Shown: positions 23,547 to 33,391, counted from the stretch's first letter. The stretch is 46,295 nt of DNA from JAXMBN01 sp046349875 (GCA_046349875.1 JAXMBN010000042.1:1-46295); one strand, 5' to 3'. Made by a program: numbers and translations. Notes: generated by a model not told the origin, from the sequence alone.

Positions 23547-24809
23547 ATGAACCCACAAGAATTGCTTCGAATTGTTGACTCGTTGCATCGAGAAAAGAAC
23601 ATCGATCCTGAGTTGGTCTATCAGGCCATCGAGTCAGCATTGGTAACAGCTGCAAAAAAGCAATTTGGTGAAGACTCGGATATCTCCGTAAAGATCTCCC
23701 GAGATGGTGGCGCAATTCATGCAATGTGCGATGGGCGCGAGCTGAATCAAGAAGAAGTTGGGCGCATCGGTGCTCAAACCGCCAAGCAGGTTATCATCCA
23801 AAAGATACGTGAAGCCGAGCGTAATGCTCGCATGGATGAGTTTGAAGATCAGGTTGGGCAGTTGGTTACTGGTGTTGTGCAGCGAACAGAGCGCGGTGTA
23901 ACCATAGTTCAGCTGGGGGCAGTAGAAGCCATTCTCCCTCGAAGCGAGCAGATCCCCGGTGAGAGTTATCATGCGGGTGAACGGGTTCGCGCCGTGATCT
24001 ATGAAGTGAAGGCTTCTGGGACTCGCGTCAAAGTAATTTTGTCTCGCACGAAGCCGCAATTGGTGCAGCGTTTGTTCGAGCAAGAGATTCCTGAGATCGC
24101 TGAGAATGTCATCGAAATCAATGCGATTAGCCGCGAGCCTGGCTATCGAAGTAAGGTTGCGGTAAGTAGTGCTGACCAACGCGTCGATTGTGTTGGGGCA
24201 TGTGTTGGCCTTCGCGGTAATCGAATCAAGAATATTACTGGTGAGCTCGCAGGGGAGCGAATCGACATCGTTCGTTGGAGTGACGATCCGATGGTGTTGA
24301 TTCCCAATGCGTTGCAGCCTGCTGAAGTTGAGCAGGTTCTTTTGTGCGACATGATCGGTCGTGCCATTGCATTGGTCGGTGAGGATCAGTTGTCCCAGGC
24401 GATTGGTCGTTATGGTCAAAACGTTCGTCTCGCCAGCAAGTTGTGCGGTTGGGACATCGAAATCATGACTGCTTCCGAATTAGAAGAGCAAATCGATCGA
24501 GCTATGAAGGGCTTCATGGAAATCGAGGGGATGACGGAAGATCTTGCTCAGCGTTTGGTTGAGCAGGGGTATTTGTCCTACGATGATTTGTCGGTGATCG
24601 AACCAGATGCCCTGATGGAAATGGGCGGGCTGACTGCCGAGCAGGTGGATGCCATCGTCGAACAGGCGGATGAGCGAGCTGCTGAGCAGGAAGAGGAAGA
24701 AAAAGAGCGTAAGCGGGTTGAGAAGGAAGAGAAAGAGCGTCGGGCGACCGAGGCTGAAATTGCTAGGGAGCAACTAGGAAGAGATGGTGGCGGGGGCGAG
24801 CCCGGCTAG
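23547..24809 (+). CDS. nusA: Transcription termination/antitermination factor NusA
   Basis: RNA-polymerase-binding factor that modulates pausing, termination and antitermination; 420 residues. The N-terminal polymerase-binding domain is MNPQELLRIVDSLHREKNID onward. An S1 domain (GQLVTGVVQRTERGVTIVQL), KH1 (VDCVGACVGLRGNRIKNI) and KH2 (QLSQAIGRYGQNVRLASKL) follow. After these lies one helix-hairpin-helix-like region (LAQRLVEQGYLSYDDLSVIE) and an acidic/basic Glu-Lys-Arg tail. All domains are intact. It heads the nusA-infB-rbfA group; the gap to the infB start is ~185 bp. rimP, often immediately upstream, is missing here, with a dead gene in its place. Confidence 0.97.
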   Translation: MNPQELLRIVDSLHREKNIDPELVYQAIESALVTAAKKQFGEDSDISVKISRDGGAIHAMCDGRELNQEEVGRIGAQTAKQVIIQKIREAERNARMDEFEDQVGQLVTGVVQRTERGVTIVQLGAVEAILPRSEQIPGESYHAGERVRAVIYEVKASGTRVKVILSRTKPQLVQRLFEQEIPEIAENVIEINAISREPGYRSKVAVSSADQRVDCVGACVGLRGNRIKNITGELAGERIDIVRWSDDPMVLIPNALQPAEVEQVLLCDMIGRAIALVGEDQLSQAIGRYGQNVRLASKLCGWDIEIMTASELEEQIDRAMKGFMEIEGMTEDLAQRLVEQGYLSYDDLSVIEPDALMEMGGLTAEQVDAIVEQADERAAEQEEEEKERKRVEKEEKERRATEAEIAREQLGRDGGGGEPG

Positions 24810-24993
24810 CCATGGCTTTCTCAAAACAAAAAAATGTGGGTTGCCAATGGAAATTGGTAAGCATTGAGACGTGCCTCCGGCGATTTCGGGAGATCCGTCC
24901 CATGAGTTAAGCGGTAATAGAAGATATGCGGAAAGCGGGCGCTCGTGGAATGTAGTGAGCTCTCCGCTTTGGAATGATCAGGAAAAGTTTCCA

Positions 24994-27873
24994 GTGCCAG
25001 TACGTATTTATTCGTTAGCTAAAGAACTTGCAATCGACAGCAAAGAGCTGGTCGATATCTGTAATCGCATCGGTATTACCGGCAAGGGCAGCGCTCTTGC
25101 AAGCTTGGAAGACGACGAGATAGCTCGTATCAAAAAGCATATCGCTGCATCTGCTGCACCGTCAGCGCCCGCTGCCAAGGCAGCGCCAGAGCGTGCACCG
25201 GTGGTTCAGAACGAACCGATGAAGCCGATAGGTCCCGTTCGTGGAACCGCGGCGTCGGTTGGCAAGCCGCCCATCATTCAGGCTCGGGGCAAGAAAGCGG
25301 CGACGCCTGCCGTTGAGGAAGTGGTTCCTGTGGTTGAGGAAGTTGTAGCGCCCTCCTCCTGAGGAAGTTTCGGTGCCCGAAGAAGTGCTTGTCGAAGAAC
25401 CAGTAGCGGAAGTGGTCGAGCCAGAAGTTGTTGAACCGGAAGTCGAAGAGCCAGAAGTAAAGCCATCTACCCCTGAGGTCACTCGCGAAGCCTACGTTCG
25501 TCCAAGGGGTAGCATGGGTGGAAAGGTTCGAGTGATTGGTTCGCGAGCAAGAGCGACAGAAGCAAAGCCCGCCGATGAAAAACGCAAGGCCAAGACTCGC
25601 GAGCCAGTGATCAATATTGGCTTCGCTAAGATTCCAAAGTCGGGCATGCAGGCACCTCCTGCTCCTAAGAAAGACGAGCCAGCTCCGCAGAAGCCCGAAA
25701 TCAAATTGACTCGCGATTTGATCGTCGGCTCGCGACAGGGTGATAAGACCCAACTGGATCAGTTCGTTCAGGCCGAGAATCAAAAGAGTAAAGCGGCCCT
25801 GGCCGCAGCAGCACCTGGTGGCTTGAGTAAGTTCAAAGCCGATGCCGACAAAGCCAAAGCCAAAGGCAAGAAGGGTGATGAGATCGATGAGGAAGAAGAG
25901 GTCAAAGGAAAGCGAGGCCTTTCAGGTCTTGCGGCCTCGCGAGCCGATCGAAGTACCAAGCGACGTGTTAAACTTCGTCCCGACGATATCAATACGGAGG
26001 AAGATGAAGTTGGTCGTGGCAGCAAGCAGTTCAAGCAGCGTCGGGGCGGAAGTACCGCTGCACCCCGAAAGGAGAAAGTTGCCTTGGAGTTGCCTTGCAC
26101 CGTCCGTAGTTTTTCCGAAGCTGCAGGTGTGCCTGCCGCCCGTGTGCTCCGTTCATTGATGGGCATGGGGTTGCAAACGCTGAATATCAACGCAGCTTTG
26201 GATGAAGAGCAAGCGATGATCCTTGCAACCGAACTCGGAGTGGATCTCGAGTTCAAGTCTCCTGAAACATTGGAGAATAGTCTTCTTCGAACGATTGATA
26301 ATCTCGAAGATAGCGAAGAAGATTTGGCGGTACGACCTCCGATTGTTACCTTCTTGGGCCACGTCGACCACGGAAAGACTTCGCTCTTGGATTACCTTAT
26401 TGGTACCAAGATCGTGTTAGGTGAAGCGGGTGGTATTACTCAACACATTCGTGCCTACCAAGTTGAAAAAGATGGCCGATTCGTTTCGTTCGTCGATACG
26501 CCTGGTCACGAAGCGTTTACCGAGATGCGGGCTCGCGGAGCTAACGTTACCGACATCGCAGTTCTAGTAATCGCTGCTGATGACGGCATCATGCCTCAAA
26601 CGGAAGAAGCTATTTCCCACGCGAAGGCAGCCAATGTGCCTATCGTCGTGGCGCTCAACAAAATCGATCTGCCTGGTGCCGATGCGAATCGCGTCATGAC
26701 GCAGATGACCGAACACGGACTCACTCCGAGTGAATGGGGTGGCGATGTCGAAGTGGTTCGAACTAGCGCGATTACCGGTCAGGGTATGGACGAATTACTC
26801 GATACGCTTCTCACGGTTGCGGAACTTCACGAATTCAGAGCCAATCCAAACCGAGCTGCTGTTGGTGTTTGTTTGGAAAGCGAACAAGAATCAATCGCGG
26901 TGTGATCGCCAAGGTGATGGTTCGCAATGGAACGTTGCGCGTAGGCGATATCGTCGTTTGCGGTTCCGCTCATGGACGTGTGAAGGCGCTCTACGATACT
27001 CTGCTCAGCAATAAGCAGTTGACTCAAGCAGGTCCATCGGTCCCGGTGAACATTACGGGTCTCGATCGACCACCCGAAGCTGGTGAACAGTTCTACGTGC
27101 TGGATGATATCGCCCAAGCACGTGAAATTGCCGTTTCCCGTGAAGCTGCCTTGCGAAAACAAGTGCTCTCCGGAACCTCGCCCAAGGTATCGTTCGAAAC
27201 CTTCCAAGAATTGCTGCAAAGCGGTCGCTTAGGTCAGAAGGAAGAGCGAGTCATCCTCAACTTGATCGTTCGCGCCGATGCACGAGGTTCGCTCGAAGCC
27301 ATCGAGAAAGAGTTGACGAAGCTCGAGCACCCAGAAGTCGACATTCGCGTATTGCAAAAGTCGGTTGGAGGTATCTCCGTTGCTGACGTAACCTTGGCCA
27401 GTGCTTCACAAGCGGTGATCGTTGGATTTAATGTTATCCCTGACGAAGCAGCCCGAATGCTTGCAGAGGAACGCAATGTCGAAATTCGACGATATGACAT
27501 CATCTACAATTTGACGAACGACATTAAGGCGATCGTTGAAGGTCGCTTGAAGCCAGAAGAGAAGGTCGTCGAACTTGGACGCGCGCTGGTTAAGCAAGTC
27601 TTTAGTATTTCGCGCGTTGGAACCATTGCTGGATGCTATGTGGCCCAAGGTGCGATCGAGCGAGGTTGTCGTATCCGTGTCAACCGCGATGGTCGTACCA
27701 TCGGCGATTATGCTCTCGATACGCTGCGAAGACACAAGGATGATGTCAAAGAAGTCCCGCGTGGTATGGAATGCGGGATTCGTTTGGCTGGCTTCAATGA
27801 CATCAAGCAAGATGACATTCTCGAAGCGTATAAGATTGAAGAAGTTGCACGTACGCTCGATGGCTCCAAGTAA
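24994..27873 (+). CDS. infB: Translation initiation factor IF-2, split by two indels in this sequence
   Basis: GTPase that places initiator tRNA on the 30S subunit and promotes subunit joining; ~959 residues if repaired. The GTG at 24994 starts PVRIYSLAKELAIDSKELVD, the canonical N-terminal helix motif, with AGGA ~10 nt upstream; the frame also extends up to 24871. The coding sequence changes frame twice. Near 25350 the run GCGCCCTCC holds one base too many (repair gives Ala-Pro-Pro-Pro-Glu-Glu-Val). Near 26893 TCAATCGC lacks one base (repair gives Ser-Asn-Arg-Gly-Val). The middle piece holds the G domain: GHVDHGKTSLLDYL (P-loop), DTPGHEAFTEMRARG and ALNKIDLP. The last piece holds domains III-IV. 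IF-2 is essential and the indels cancel, so sequence error is the likeliest cause. Confidence 0.95.
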
Positions 27874-27920
27874 TTGAGTCGAGCGTCCTTGTCAGCGATA
27901 GCGTTTCAGGAGTTTGGATT

Positions 27921-28376
27921 GTGAGTTCCCGTCGACTGCTAAAAGCGGCCGAAGCCATTCGTGAAGTGGTTTCCATGGCCATCTTGACGGAGCTTCGTGA
28001 TCCGCGTGTCAAGAATGTTACCGTCACCAGTGTTGAAGTCTCTCCCGACATGCGCGAAGCCAAAGTAATGGTCAGCGTGATGGGGAATGAGAACCAGCAA
28101 AAGCTCACGCTTCGTGGGTTGGAAAATTCTGCAGGCTTCTTGCAATCCAAAATTGCCAAGCGGATCGATACTCGGTACACGCCACGACTCCAGTTTGTAA
28201 TCGATGATGGCGTGAAAAAATCACTAGCCGTTGCCGAGATCTTGCAGAAGATTGCAGAAGAACGAAAACAAAGTGAAGCTCTTGAAGATACCACGCAGGA
28301 TGATCCTGAAGGTGATATCGAATCAAGTGATAATCACACCGAGAACTCAGCTGATTCCCAAGGGGACGCTCCATGA
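27921..28376 (+). CDS. rbfA: 30S ribosome-binding factor RbfA
   Basis: Cold-shock and 16S-maturation factor binding the 30S subunit; 151 residues including an acidic C-terminal tail of ~40 residues. The KH-like core shows RRLLKAAEAIREVVSMAIL, LRDPRVKNVTVTSVEVSPD and RYTPRLQFVIDDGVKKS, all diagnostic of the family. GTG start at 27921, 47 bp after infB. Its TGA overlaps the next start as ATGA (28373-28376), so it is translationally coupled to the HhH-GPD-like gene. The tail (EALEDTTQDDPEGDIESSDN) is longer and more acidic than in enteric RbfA and is probably unstructured. Confidence 0.95.
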   Translation: MSSRRLLKAAEAIREVVSMAILTELRDPRVKNVTVTSVEVSPDMREAKVMVSVMGNENQQKLTLRGLENSAGFLQSKIAKRIDTRYTPRLQFVIDDGVKKSLAVAEILQKIAEERKQSEALEDTTQDDPEGDIESSDNHTENSADSQGDAP

Positions 28377-29527
28377 CCAGTACCAATCGAGCCGATCGAA
28401 TTGAGCAGCTTTATAAAGTGCTCAAAAAGCACTACAAGCCGACAACGATCGCAACGGATCGCCCTGTCCTAGATTTATTGCTTTACGCGTGCTGCCTCGA
28501 AGATGCAAGGTTTGAGGCGGCTGATGAGGCCTTTGCGAAGCTGCAGCAAAGCTACTTCGATTGGAACGAAGTACGAGTCACAACGATTGCTGAACTTGCG
28601 GAAGTGCTCAGCAGCTTGCCTGCACCTGGAGAGGCCGCAGCGAGAATCAAGAACTGCCTGCAGTCACTTTTTGAAAGCCGTTATAGCTTCGAAATCGATG
28701 AACTACGCAAAGCGAATCTTGGAAAAACCGTTGCTGAAATGGAAGCATGGAAAGGTGTTTCCAAGTTTGTTGTCGGCTTCGTAACTCAGAGTGCGTTGGG
28801 TGGGCATGCCATTCCCATCGATAATGCGTCGATGGAAGTGATGAAGCTCATGGAGATTGTCACTCCGAACGAAGCGACGAAAGGTGTCGTTCCTGGATTG
28901 GAGCGTACCATTGCTAAATCGAAGGCACCCGAGTTTTCGACTCTGTTGCACCAGTTCGCAGCCGAGTTTCGGGCGAGCGCCAAATCGCCTTTGGCCTTGA
29001 CGGTGTTCAAAGAACTTGGAGTGAACCCCAAACCGAAGCCAGCACCTCCACCACCGCCACCGCCAGCTCCGAAGAAGGCACCAGAACCACCGAAGGCTGC
29101 TCCTAAAACGGCGAGTAAGGCGGCCCCGGTTGAACCTGTGGCGAAGAAGACGCCTACCAAAGATTCCGCACCCAAGCTTCCACCTGTAAAGGCCGCACCA
29201 GTGAAGCCAGCACCTACAGGAAAAGGTCCGTTGGCTGAAAAGCTGAAGGAAGCCAAGAAAGCGCCAAAGGCCGAACCGAAAAAACCCGAGGTGAAGAAGC
29301 CTGAGGTAAAGAAGGAAGAAGAGAAGAAGGCCGCTTCTGCACCCAAAAAACCGGCTGCACCTGCCAAACCTCCGGCAAAGGCTGCTCCACGCAAGCCCGT
29401 GATCGAAGTCAAAAAGGGGAACACCAAGAAGCCGGCACCTTCGAAAGGTACTCCCGCTTCCAACCCCAAGTCGAAGTCTAAATCAAAACCGATTGCTTCG
29501 AAGATTACCAAGAAGAAACCCAAGTAG
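28373..29527 (+). CDS. HhH-GPD (endonuclease III-like) domain with histone-H1-like tail
   Basis: A 384-residue protein with two parts. Residues ~15-215 resemble the endonuclease III fold: LDLLLYACCLEDARFEAADE, then a helix-hairpin-helix position WKGVSKFVVGFVTQSALGG and IPIDNASMEVMKLM, where Lys131 and Asp150 sit close to the catalytic Lys and Asp of EndoIII. No C-terminal four-cysteine iron-sulfur motif exists, and the hairpin GVGRKTA is changed. Residues ~218-384 are almost only Lys, Ala, Pro, Glu and Ser (KPKPAPPPPPPPAPKKAPE, KKPEVKKPEVKKEEEKKAAS), like bacterial histone-H1-like tails. It overlaps rbfA by 4 bp and precedes yebC by 27 bp. The tail suggests nucleic-acid binding; glycosylase activity is uncertain. 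Alternatively it may be a structural DNA- or RNA-binding protein. Confidence 0.75.
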   Translation: MTSTNRADRIEQLYKVLKKHYKPTTIATDRPVLDLLLYACCLEDARFEAADEAFAKLQQSYFDWNEVRVTTIAELAEVLSSLPAPGEAAARIKNCLQSLFESRYSFEIDELRKANLGKTVAEMEAWKGVSKFVVGFVTQSALGGHAIPIDNASMEVMKLMEIVTPNEATKGVVPGLERTIAKSKAPEFSTLLHQFAAEFRASAKSPLALTVFKELGVNPKPKPAPPPPPPPAPKKAPEPPKAAPKTASKAAPVEPVAKKTPTKDSAPKLPPVKAAPVKPAPTGKGPLAEKLKEAKKAPKAEPKKPEVKKPEVKKEEEKKAASAPKKPAAPAKPPAKAAPRKPVIEVKKGNTKKPAPSKGTPASNPKSKSKSKPIASKITKKKPK

Positions 29528-29554
29528 ATCGAACATAGTTGAGGATTCGGAACT

Positions 29555-30301
29555 ATGGCTGGACATTCCCAGTGGGCCAACATCAAGCATCGCAAAGCTG
29601 CCGTCGATAGCAAACGCAGTAAGCTGTGGAGCAAATTGGCAAAGGCAATTATTGTTGCCGCCAAGCTGGGAGGTGGTGACCCATCAGCAAACGTTCGACT
29701 GCGAAATGCAATTGCTGATGCGAAAGCGGTAAGCCTGCCTCGTGATAATATCGAACGAGCCATCAAAAAGGGCACAGGCGAAATTGCTGGCGGCGATGTG
29801 GAAGAAATACTCTACGAAGGCTACGGTCCATGTGGCGTCGCTGTTCTGTGCGACATCATGACCGATAACCGCAATCGCACTGCTTCGGAAGTTCGAAAGA
29901 TCTTTGACACGCATGGTGGCAAGCTTGGTTCAACCAATTGCGTAGCCTACCTTTTTGAGCGAAAAGGTCTCGTCATCGTAAAACGCGATGCAGCTTCTGC
30001 AGATGCCTTGATGGAATTGGCTCTCGAGGCAGGAGCCGATGATTTTTCAGAAGCGGAAGACCGTTATGAAATCACCTGTTCCACGGATACATATGCGGCG
30101 ATCGTCGAAAGCATTGAAGCGGCAAATATTGCAATCGAGCTCAAGGAAGTAACTCGTATTCCAAGTTCCACGGTAGAAGTGGATGACGACACCGCCAAGT
30201 CGATCCTCAAATTGTTGGAACAATTGGAAGATCATGATGACGTTCAGTCGGTCGCTTCCAACGTGAATTTGACGCCAGCTCAGATAGAAGCCGCCGGATA
30301 G
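29555..30301 (+). CDS. YebC/PmpR family protein (TACO1-like)
   Basis: A 248-residue cytoplasmic protein of the YebC family, described as transcriptional regulators and, more recently, as factors helping ribosomes through difficult sequences. The N-terminal signature MAGHSQWANIKHRKAAVDSK is exact, followed by KLGGGDPSANVRLRNAIADA, SLPRDNIERAIKKGTGE and YEGYGPCGVAVLCDIMTDNR. The length is normal and all three domains are present. It sits in a translation-related run (nusA, infB, rbfA upstream) and 33 bp before hisD. The position beside a protein with a long Pro-rich tail is suggestive given the link of YebC-like proteins to polyproline translation, but that is inference. Confidence 0.96.
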   Translation: MAGHSQWANIKHRKAAVDSKRSKLWSKLAKAIIVAAKLGGGDPSANVRLRNAIADAKAVSLPRDNIERAIKKGTGEIAGGDVEEILYEGYGPCGVAVLCDIMTDNRNRTASEVRKIFDTHGGKLGSTNCVAYLFERKGLVIVKRDAASADALMELALEAGADDFSEAEDRYEITCSTDTYAAIVESIEAANIAIELKEVTRIPSSTVEVDDDTAKSILKLLEQLEDHDDVQSVASNVNLTPAQIEAAG

Positions 30302-30334
30302 TTATTCCCTTCTTCGCTTTGGTTCCTGGGGGCC

Positions 30335-31702
30335 ATGTCACCTAACCTATCCATTCTTCGTATCGATGCTCGGAAGAACGACTACCGAGAATCTCTGAAT
30401 CTATTGCGAAAGAAACTAAGTCCCGACGGGGATGTTGTCAGCGAGAAAGGGAAGCAGCTTACAGAACGTGTTTTTGGTGAGCTTCTCTCTCCGCAACAAG
30501 TCGTCGAGCGAATATGCTCAGACGTTCGCAAGCATGGCGATGCCGCATTGCTCAGATATAGCCAAGCACTGGATGGTGCAACGCTGCAGGCTGATCAATT
30601 GCGAGTGCCGCTTGCAATGCTCGAGGAGGCGCATCGAAACGCGACGCCAGACTACTTGGCAGCGATAAGAAAAATTCGCGCGAACATCACCGGCTTTCAG
30701 AAAGCAATTCTTCACACAGATATCATTCACAGGCCAGTGGCAGGTATCGAACTCATGCAACGATACCTACCGCTTCGGCGAATTGGTATCTGCGTTCCTG
30801 GAGGAGCGGCAGCGTATCCATCTACGGTTTTGATGACCGTTATTCCGGCGCAAGCTGCGGGTGTCGATGAGATTGCGGTGGTTGCACCACCGACTGCGTT
30901 AGGTGCCTACAATCCAGACGTACTTGCCGTTTGCTATGAATTGGGAGTCCGCGAAGTTTACGCAATGGGAGGCGCTCAGGCCGTTGCGGCAATGGCCTAC
31001 GGTACGGGGACGGTTCCTGGGGTCGACAAAATTGTTGGACCCGGAAACCTCTTTGTTGCTCTCGCCAAAAAATGGGTCTTCGGCCACGTCGATATCGATT
31101 CTATTGCAGGTCCAAGTGAAGTGATCGTGGTTGCCGATGCGTCGACCAATCCTCGTTTCGCCGCCATGGATATGTTGGCTCAGGCCGAACATTCGCCAGG
31201 ATCAAGTGTCCTCATTACATGGGACGAGAGCTGGGTCGAATCAACTCTCCAAGCATTGGAAGGGTTTATCGCCGAGCTTTCGCGAGGCGATCTTGCCAGA
31301 GCTTCCTTGGAAGCTTTCGGTGCTGTGATCGTGGTTTCTAATGCAGATCAAGCATGTGAAATCATCAATGAGTTGGCACCAGAACACTTGCACCTTTCAT
31401 GTGAGAACCCTCGAAGCTTGCTCCCCAAGATTCGCAACAGTGGAGCCACGTTTGTGGGAGCGTTTTCCCCAGTGGCTCTCGGAGATTATGCGGCTGGCCC
31501 ATCACACGTGTTACCAACAAGCGGTACTGCACGATGGGCGTCAGGATTATCTTCCAATGATTTTCTGCGAGCGGGAAGCGTGATCGAGTATTCGCGAGAT
31601 GCCTTGGCGGAAATCGCCCCTGAGATTGCAATGATCGCTAACAAAGAAGGCCTTACGGCTCACCGAGAAAGCGTTGAGATTCGAGTACAAGATCGACCAT
31701 AA
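30335..31702 (+). CDS. hisD: Histidinol dehydrogenase
   Basis: Zinc enzyme for the last two steps of histidine synthesis, oxidising L-histidinol to histidine with NAD; 455 residues. Visible are VPGGAAAYPSTVLMTVIPAQ, the NAD region VYAMGGAQAVAAMAYGTG, VDKIVGPGNLFVALAKKWVF, IDSIAGPSEVIVVAD, the zinc-site QAEHSPGSS and the catalytic ELAPEHLHL. The protein starts with an ATG at 30335; the first ~25 residues are unremarkable. Its TAA overlaps the hisC ATG as TAATG, so hisD, hisC and hisB form a coupled unit. All active-site residues that I can recognise are present. Confidence 0.97.
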   Translation: MSPNLSILRIDARKNDYRESLNLLRKKLSPDGDVVSEKGKQLTERVFGELLSPQQVVERICSDVRKHGDAALLRYSQALDGATLQADQLRVPLAMLEEAHRNATPDYLAAIRKIRANITGFQKAILHTDIIHRPVAGIELMQRYLPLRRIGICVPGGAAAYPSTVLMTVIPAQAAGVDEIAVVAPPTALGAYNPDVLAVCYELGVREVYAMGGAQAVAAMAYGTGTVPGVDKIVGPGNLFVALAKKWVFGHVDIDSIAGPSEVIVVADASTNPRFAAMDMLAQAEHSPGSSVLITWDESWVESTLQALEGFIAELSRGDLARASLEAFGAVIVVSNADQACEIINELAPEHLHLSCENPRSLLPKIRNSGATFVGAFSPVALGDYAAGPSHVLPTSGTARWASGLSSNDFLRAGSVIEYSRDALAEIAPEIAMIANKEGLTAHRESVEIRVQDRP

Positions 31703-32763
31703 TGCAAGATAACATCGAAAAGTGGTTTCGTCCCGACATCATTAAGATGAGTCCCTATGTGCCCGGCGAGCAACCTCAAGCGGGCAAGTTCATCAAGCTC
31801 AATACCAATGAGAACCCATACCCACCATCGCCCAAGGTGATCGAAGCATTGCAGCAAGCGATCGCCAATCGCTTGGAACGATATCCCGACCCCTTGGCTA
31901 CATCGTTCCGCATTCGCGCCGCGGAAGTCTTGAGGGTTACACCTGATCACATTCTGTGCGGCAATGGAAGCGACGATATTCTTACGATCGTAACGCGTGC
32001 ATTTGTTGGTGAAGGGGATCGATTGCGATTGCCCTATCCGAGTTACATTCTCTACCGCACGCTTGCACAAATCCAAGGTGCAGCTTGGGAGGAAATTCCC
32101 TTCACTCGCGACTACCAAATAGAGGATGCTTTTTCGCATGCATCGCCAAACTTGAAATTGGTATTCTTGCCAAACCCGAACAGTCCCAGCGGGACGATCA
32201 TGACTCCTGACCAAATTTCTAAGTTGGCAGACCGACTTCCATGCCCTTTGTTGGTTGATGAGGCTTATGCCGATTTTGCCGATTACAACTGCATAGAGTT
32301 GGTGAAGACGAATCCTAAAATCATGGTCTCGCGGACTCTTTCCAAGTCGTATGCTTTGGCAGGTTTGAGGTTTGGATTTCTCGTCGCACATCCTGAAATC
32401 GTTAAAATGCTTCGGAAAGTAAAGGATAGTTACAATACCGATTTGATTTCGATTGCCGGGGCAACCGCCGCAATCGATGATCAAGAATGGCTGAAAAGCA
32501 ATCGAGCAAAGATCATTGCGACGCGCCATCGCATCGAGCAAGAAACGCGAGAACTAGGTTTCGAGGTAACCAACTCTCAAGCTAATTTTGTTTGGTGTAC
32601 TCACGCATCGCGACCTGTTCAACCGATTTATGATGCGTTGAAACAGCAGCGAGTTTTGGTTCGCTATATGAACTATCCTGGTTGGGGCGATGGATTGCGA
32701 ATCAGTATCGGAACGGATGACCAAATGAATGCTGTAATGAGTCTTCTCAAGAGCCTTGTATAA
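31702..32763 (+). CDS. hisC: Histidinol-phosphate aminotransferase
   Basis: PLP-dependent class I/II aminotransferase converting imidazole-acetol phosphate to L-histidinol phosphate; 353 residues. Motifs are LNTNENPYPPSPKVIEAL near the N-terminus, CGNGSDDILTIVTRAF, the NPNSPSGT segment, LLVDEAYADFAD, and the PLP lysine in SRTLSKSYALAGLRFGF. The start overlaps the hisD stop (TAATG at 31700) and the stop overlaps the hisB start in the same way (32761-32765), a repeated device for tight coupling. Length and motif order are normal. Confidence 0.96.
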   Translation: MQDNIEKWFRPDIIKMSPYVPGEQPQAGKFIKLNTNENPYPPSPKVIEALQQAIANRLERYPDPLATSFRIRAAEVLRVTPDHILCGNGSDDILTIVTRAFVGEGDRLRLPYPSYILYRTLAQIQGAAWEEIPFTRDYQIEDAFSHASPNLKLVFLPNPNSPSGTIMTPDQISKLADRLPCPLLVDEAYADFADYNCIELVKTNPKIMVSRTLSKSYALAGLRFGFLVAHPEIVKMLRKVKDSYNTDLISIAGATAAIDDQEWLKSNRAKIIATRHRIEQETRELGFEVTNSQANFVWCTHASRPVQPIYDALKQQRVLVRYMNYPGWGDGLRISIGTDDQMNAVMSLLKSLV

Positions 32764-33353
32764 TGTCGAATCGTTGCGCTAACATTGATCGCAATACATC
32801 CGAGACGAAAATCAAACTCTTGCTCGATCTCGATGGAGTCGGGGAGAGCCACATCCAAACCGGTGTCGGTTTCCTAGACCATATGCTAACGCTTTTCGCG
32901 AAGCACTCGTTCTGCAACTTGCGCGTCGAATGCTTGGGTGACACGCATATCGACGATCATCATTCCACTGAAGATATCGGTATCGCATTAGGACAAGCGT
33001 TTGCAAAGTCGCTCGGCGACAAGAGCGGAATTCGCCGCTATGGCTGTATGTCTCTTCCAATGGATGAGACCCTAGTGACATCCGCCATCGATTTTAGCGG
33101 GCGAAGTTTCTTGGTCTTCAAAGCAGGTTTTACGAGTCCTAAGATTGGTTCCTTTGATACCGAACTAGTAGAAGAGTTCTGGCAGGGGTTTGCATCCAAT
33201 GCCAAATGCAACCTGCATATTGTCCTTCATCACGGACACAATTCCCACCACATCGCGGAAGCGATCTTCAAATCTGTAGCGCGATCCATTCGCGCTGCAA
33301 TCGAAATGGACCCACGGCAGGTCGGCGTTCCCAGCACCAAAGGTGTTCTCTAG
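32763..33353 (+). CDS. hisB: Imidazoleglycerol-phosphate dehydratase
   Basis: Manganese-dependent dehydratase of histidine synthesis, 196 residues, the monofunctional form without the N-terminal phosphatase of enteric HisB. Metal-ligand histidines are visible in GVGFLDHMLTLFAKHS, DDHHSTEDIGIALGQAF and HHGHNSHHIAEAIFKSV. It starts inside the TAATG overlap with hisC and ends the his run; hisA, hisF, hisG, hisH and hisI are not in the window. The repeat-bounded RAYT unit begins 39 bp after the stop and may have landed at the end of this operon. Confidence 0.97.
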   Translation: MSNRCANIDRNTSETKIKLLLDLDGVGESHIQTGVGFLDHMLTLFAKHSFCNLRVECLGDTHIDDHHSTEDIGIALGQAFAKSLGDKSGIRRYGCMSLPMDETLVTSAIDFSGRSFLVFKAGFTSPKIGSFDTELVEEFWQGFASNAKCNLHIVLHHGHNSHHIAEAIFKSVARSIRAAIEMDPRQVGVPSTKGVL

Positions 33354-33391
33354 TTTTTCCTCCGCCCCAAATTCCAGTCCCGGCCCAAAAC

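Noticed and set aside
24836..24862. Small hairpin with GGAA loop after nusA (TTGCCAAT / ATTGGTAA)
   Set aside because: Only an 8-bp stem with one G-T pair and no T-run after it; not enough to call a terminator.
24871..26905. infB read as separate genes (163, 510 and 334 codons)
   Set aside because: The pieces join into one IF-2 with domain order intact once two single-base indels are repaired.
28786..29775. Minus-strand 329-codon Gly/Ala/Phe-rich frame
   Set aside because: It is the mirror of the Lys/Ala/Pro tail of the HhH-GPD-like gene and of the yebC start; the low complexity explains the lack of stops.
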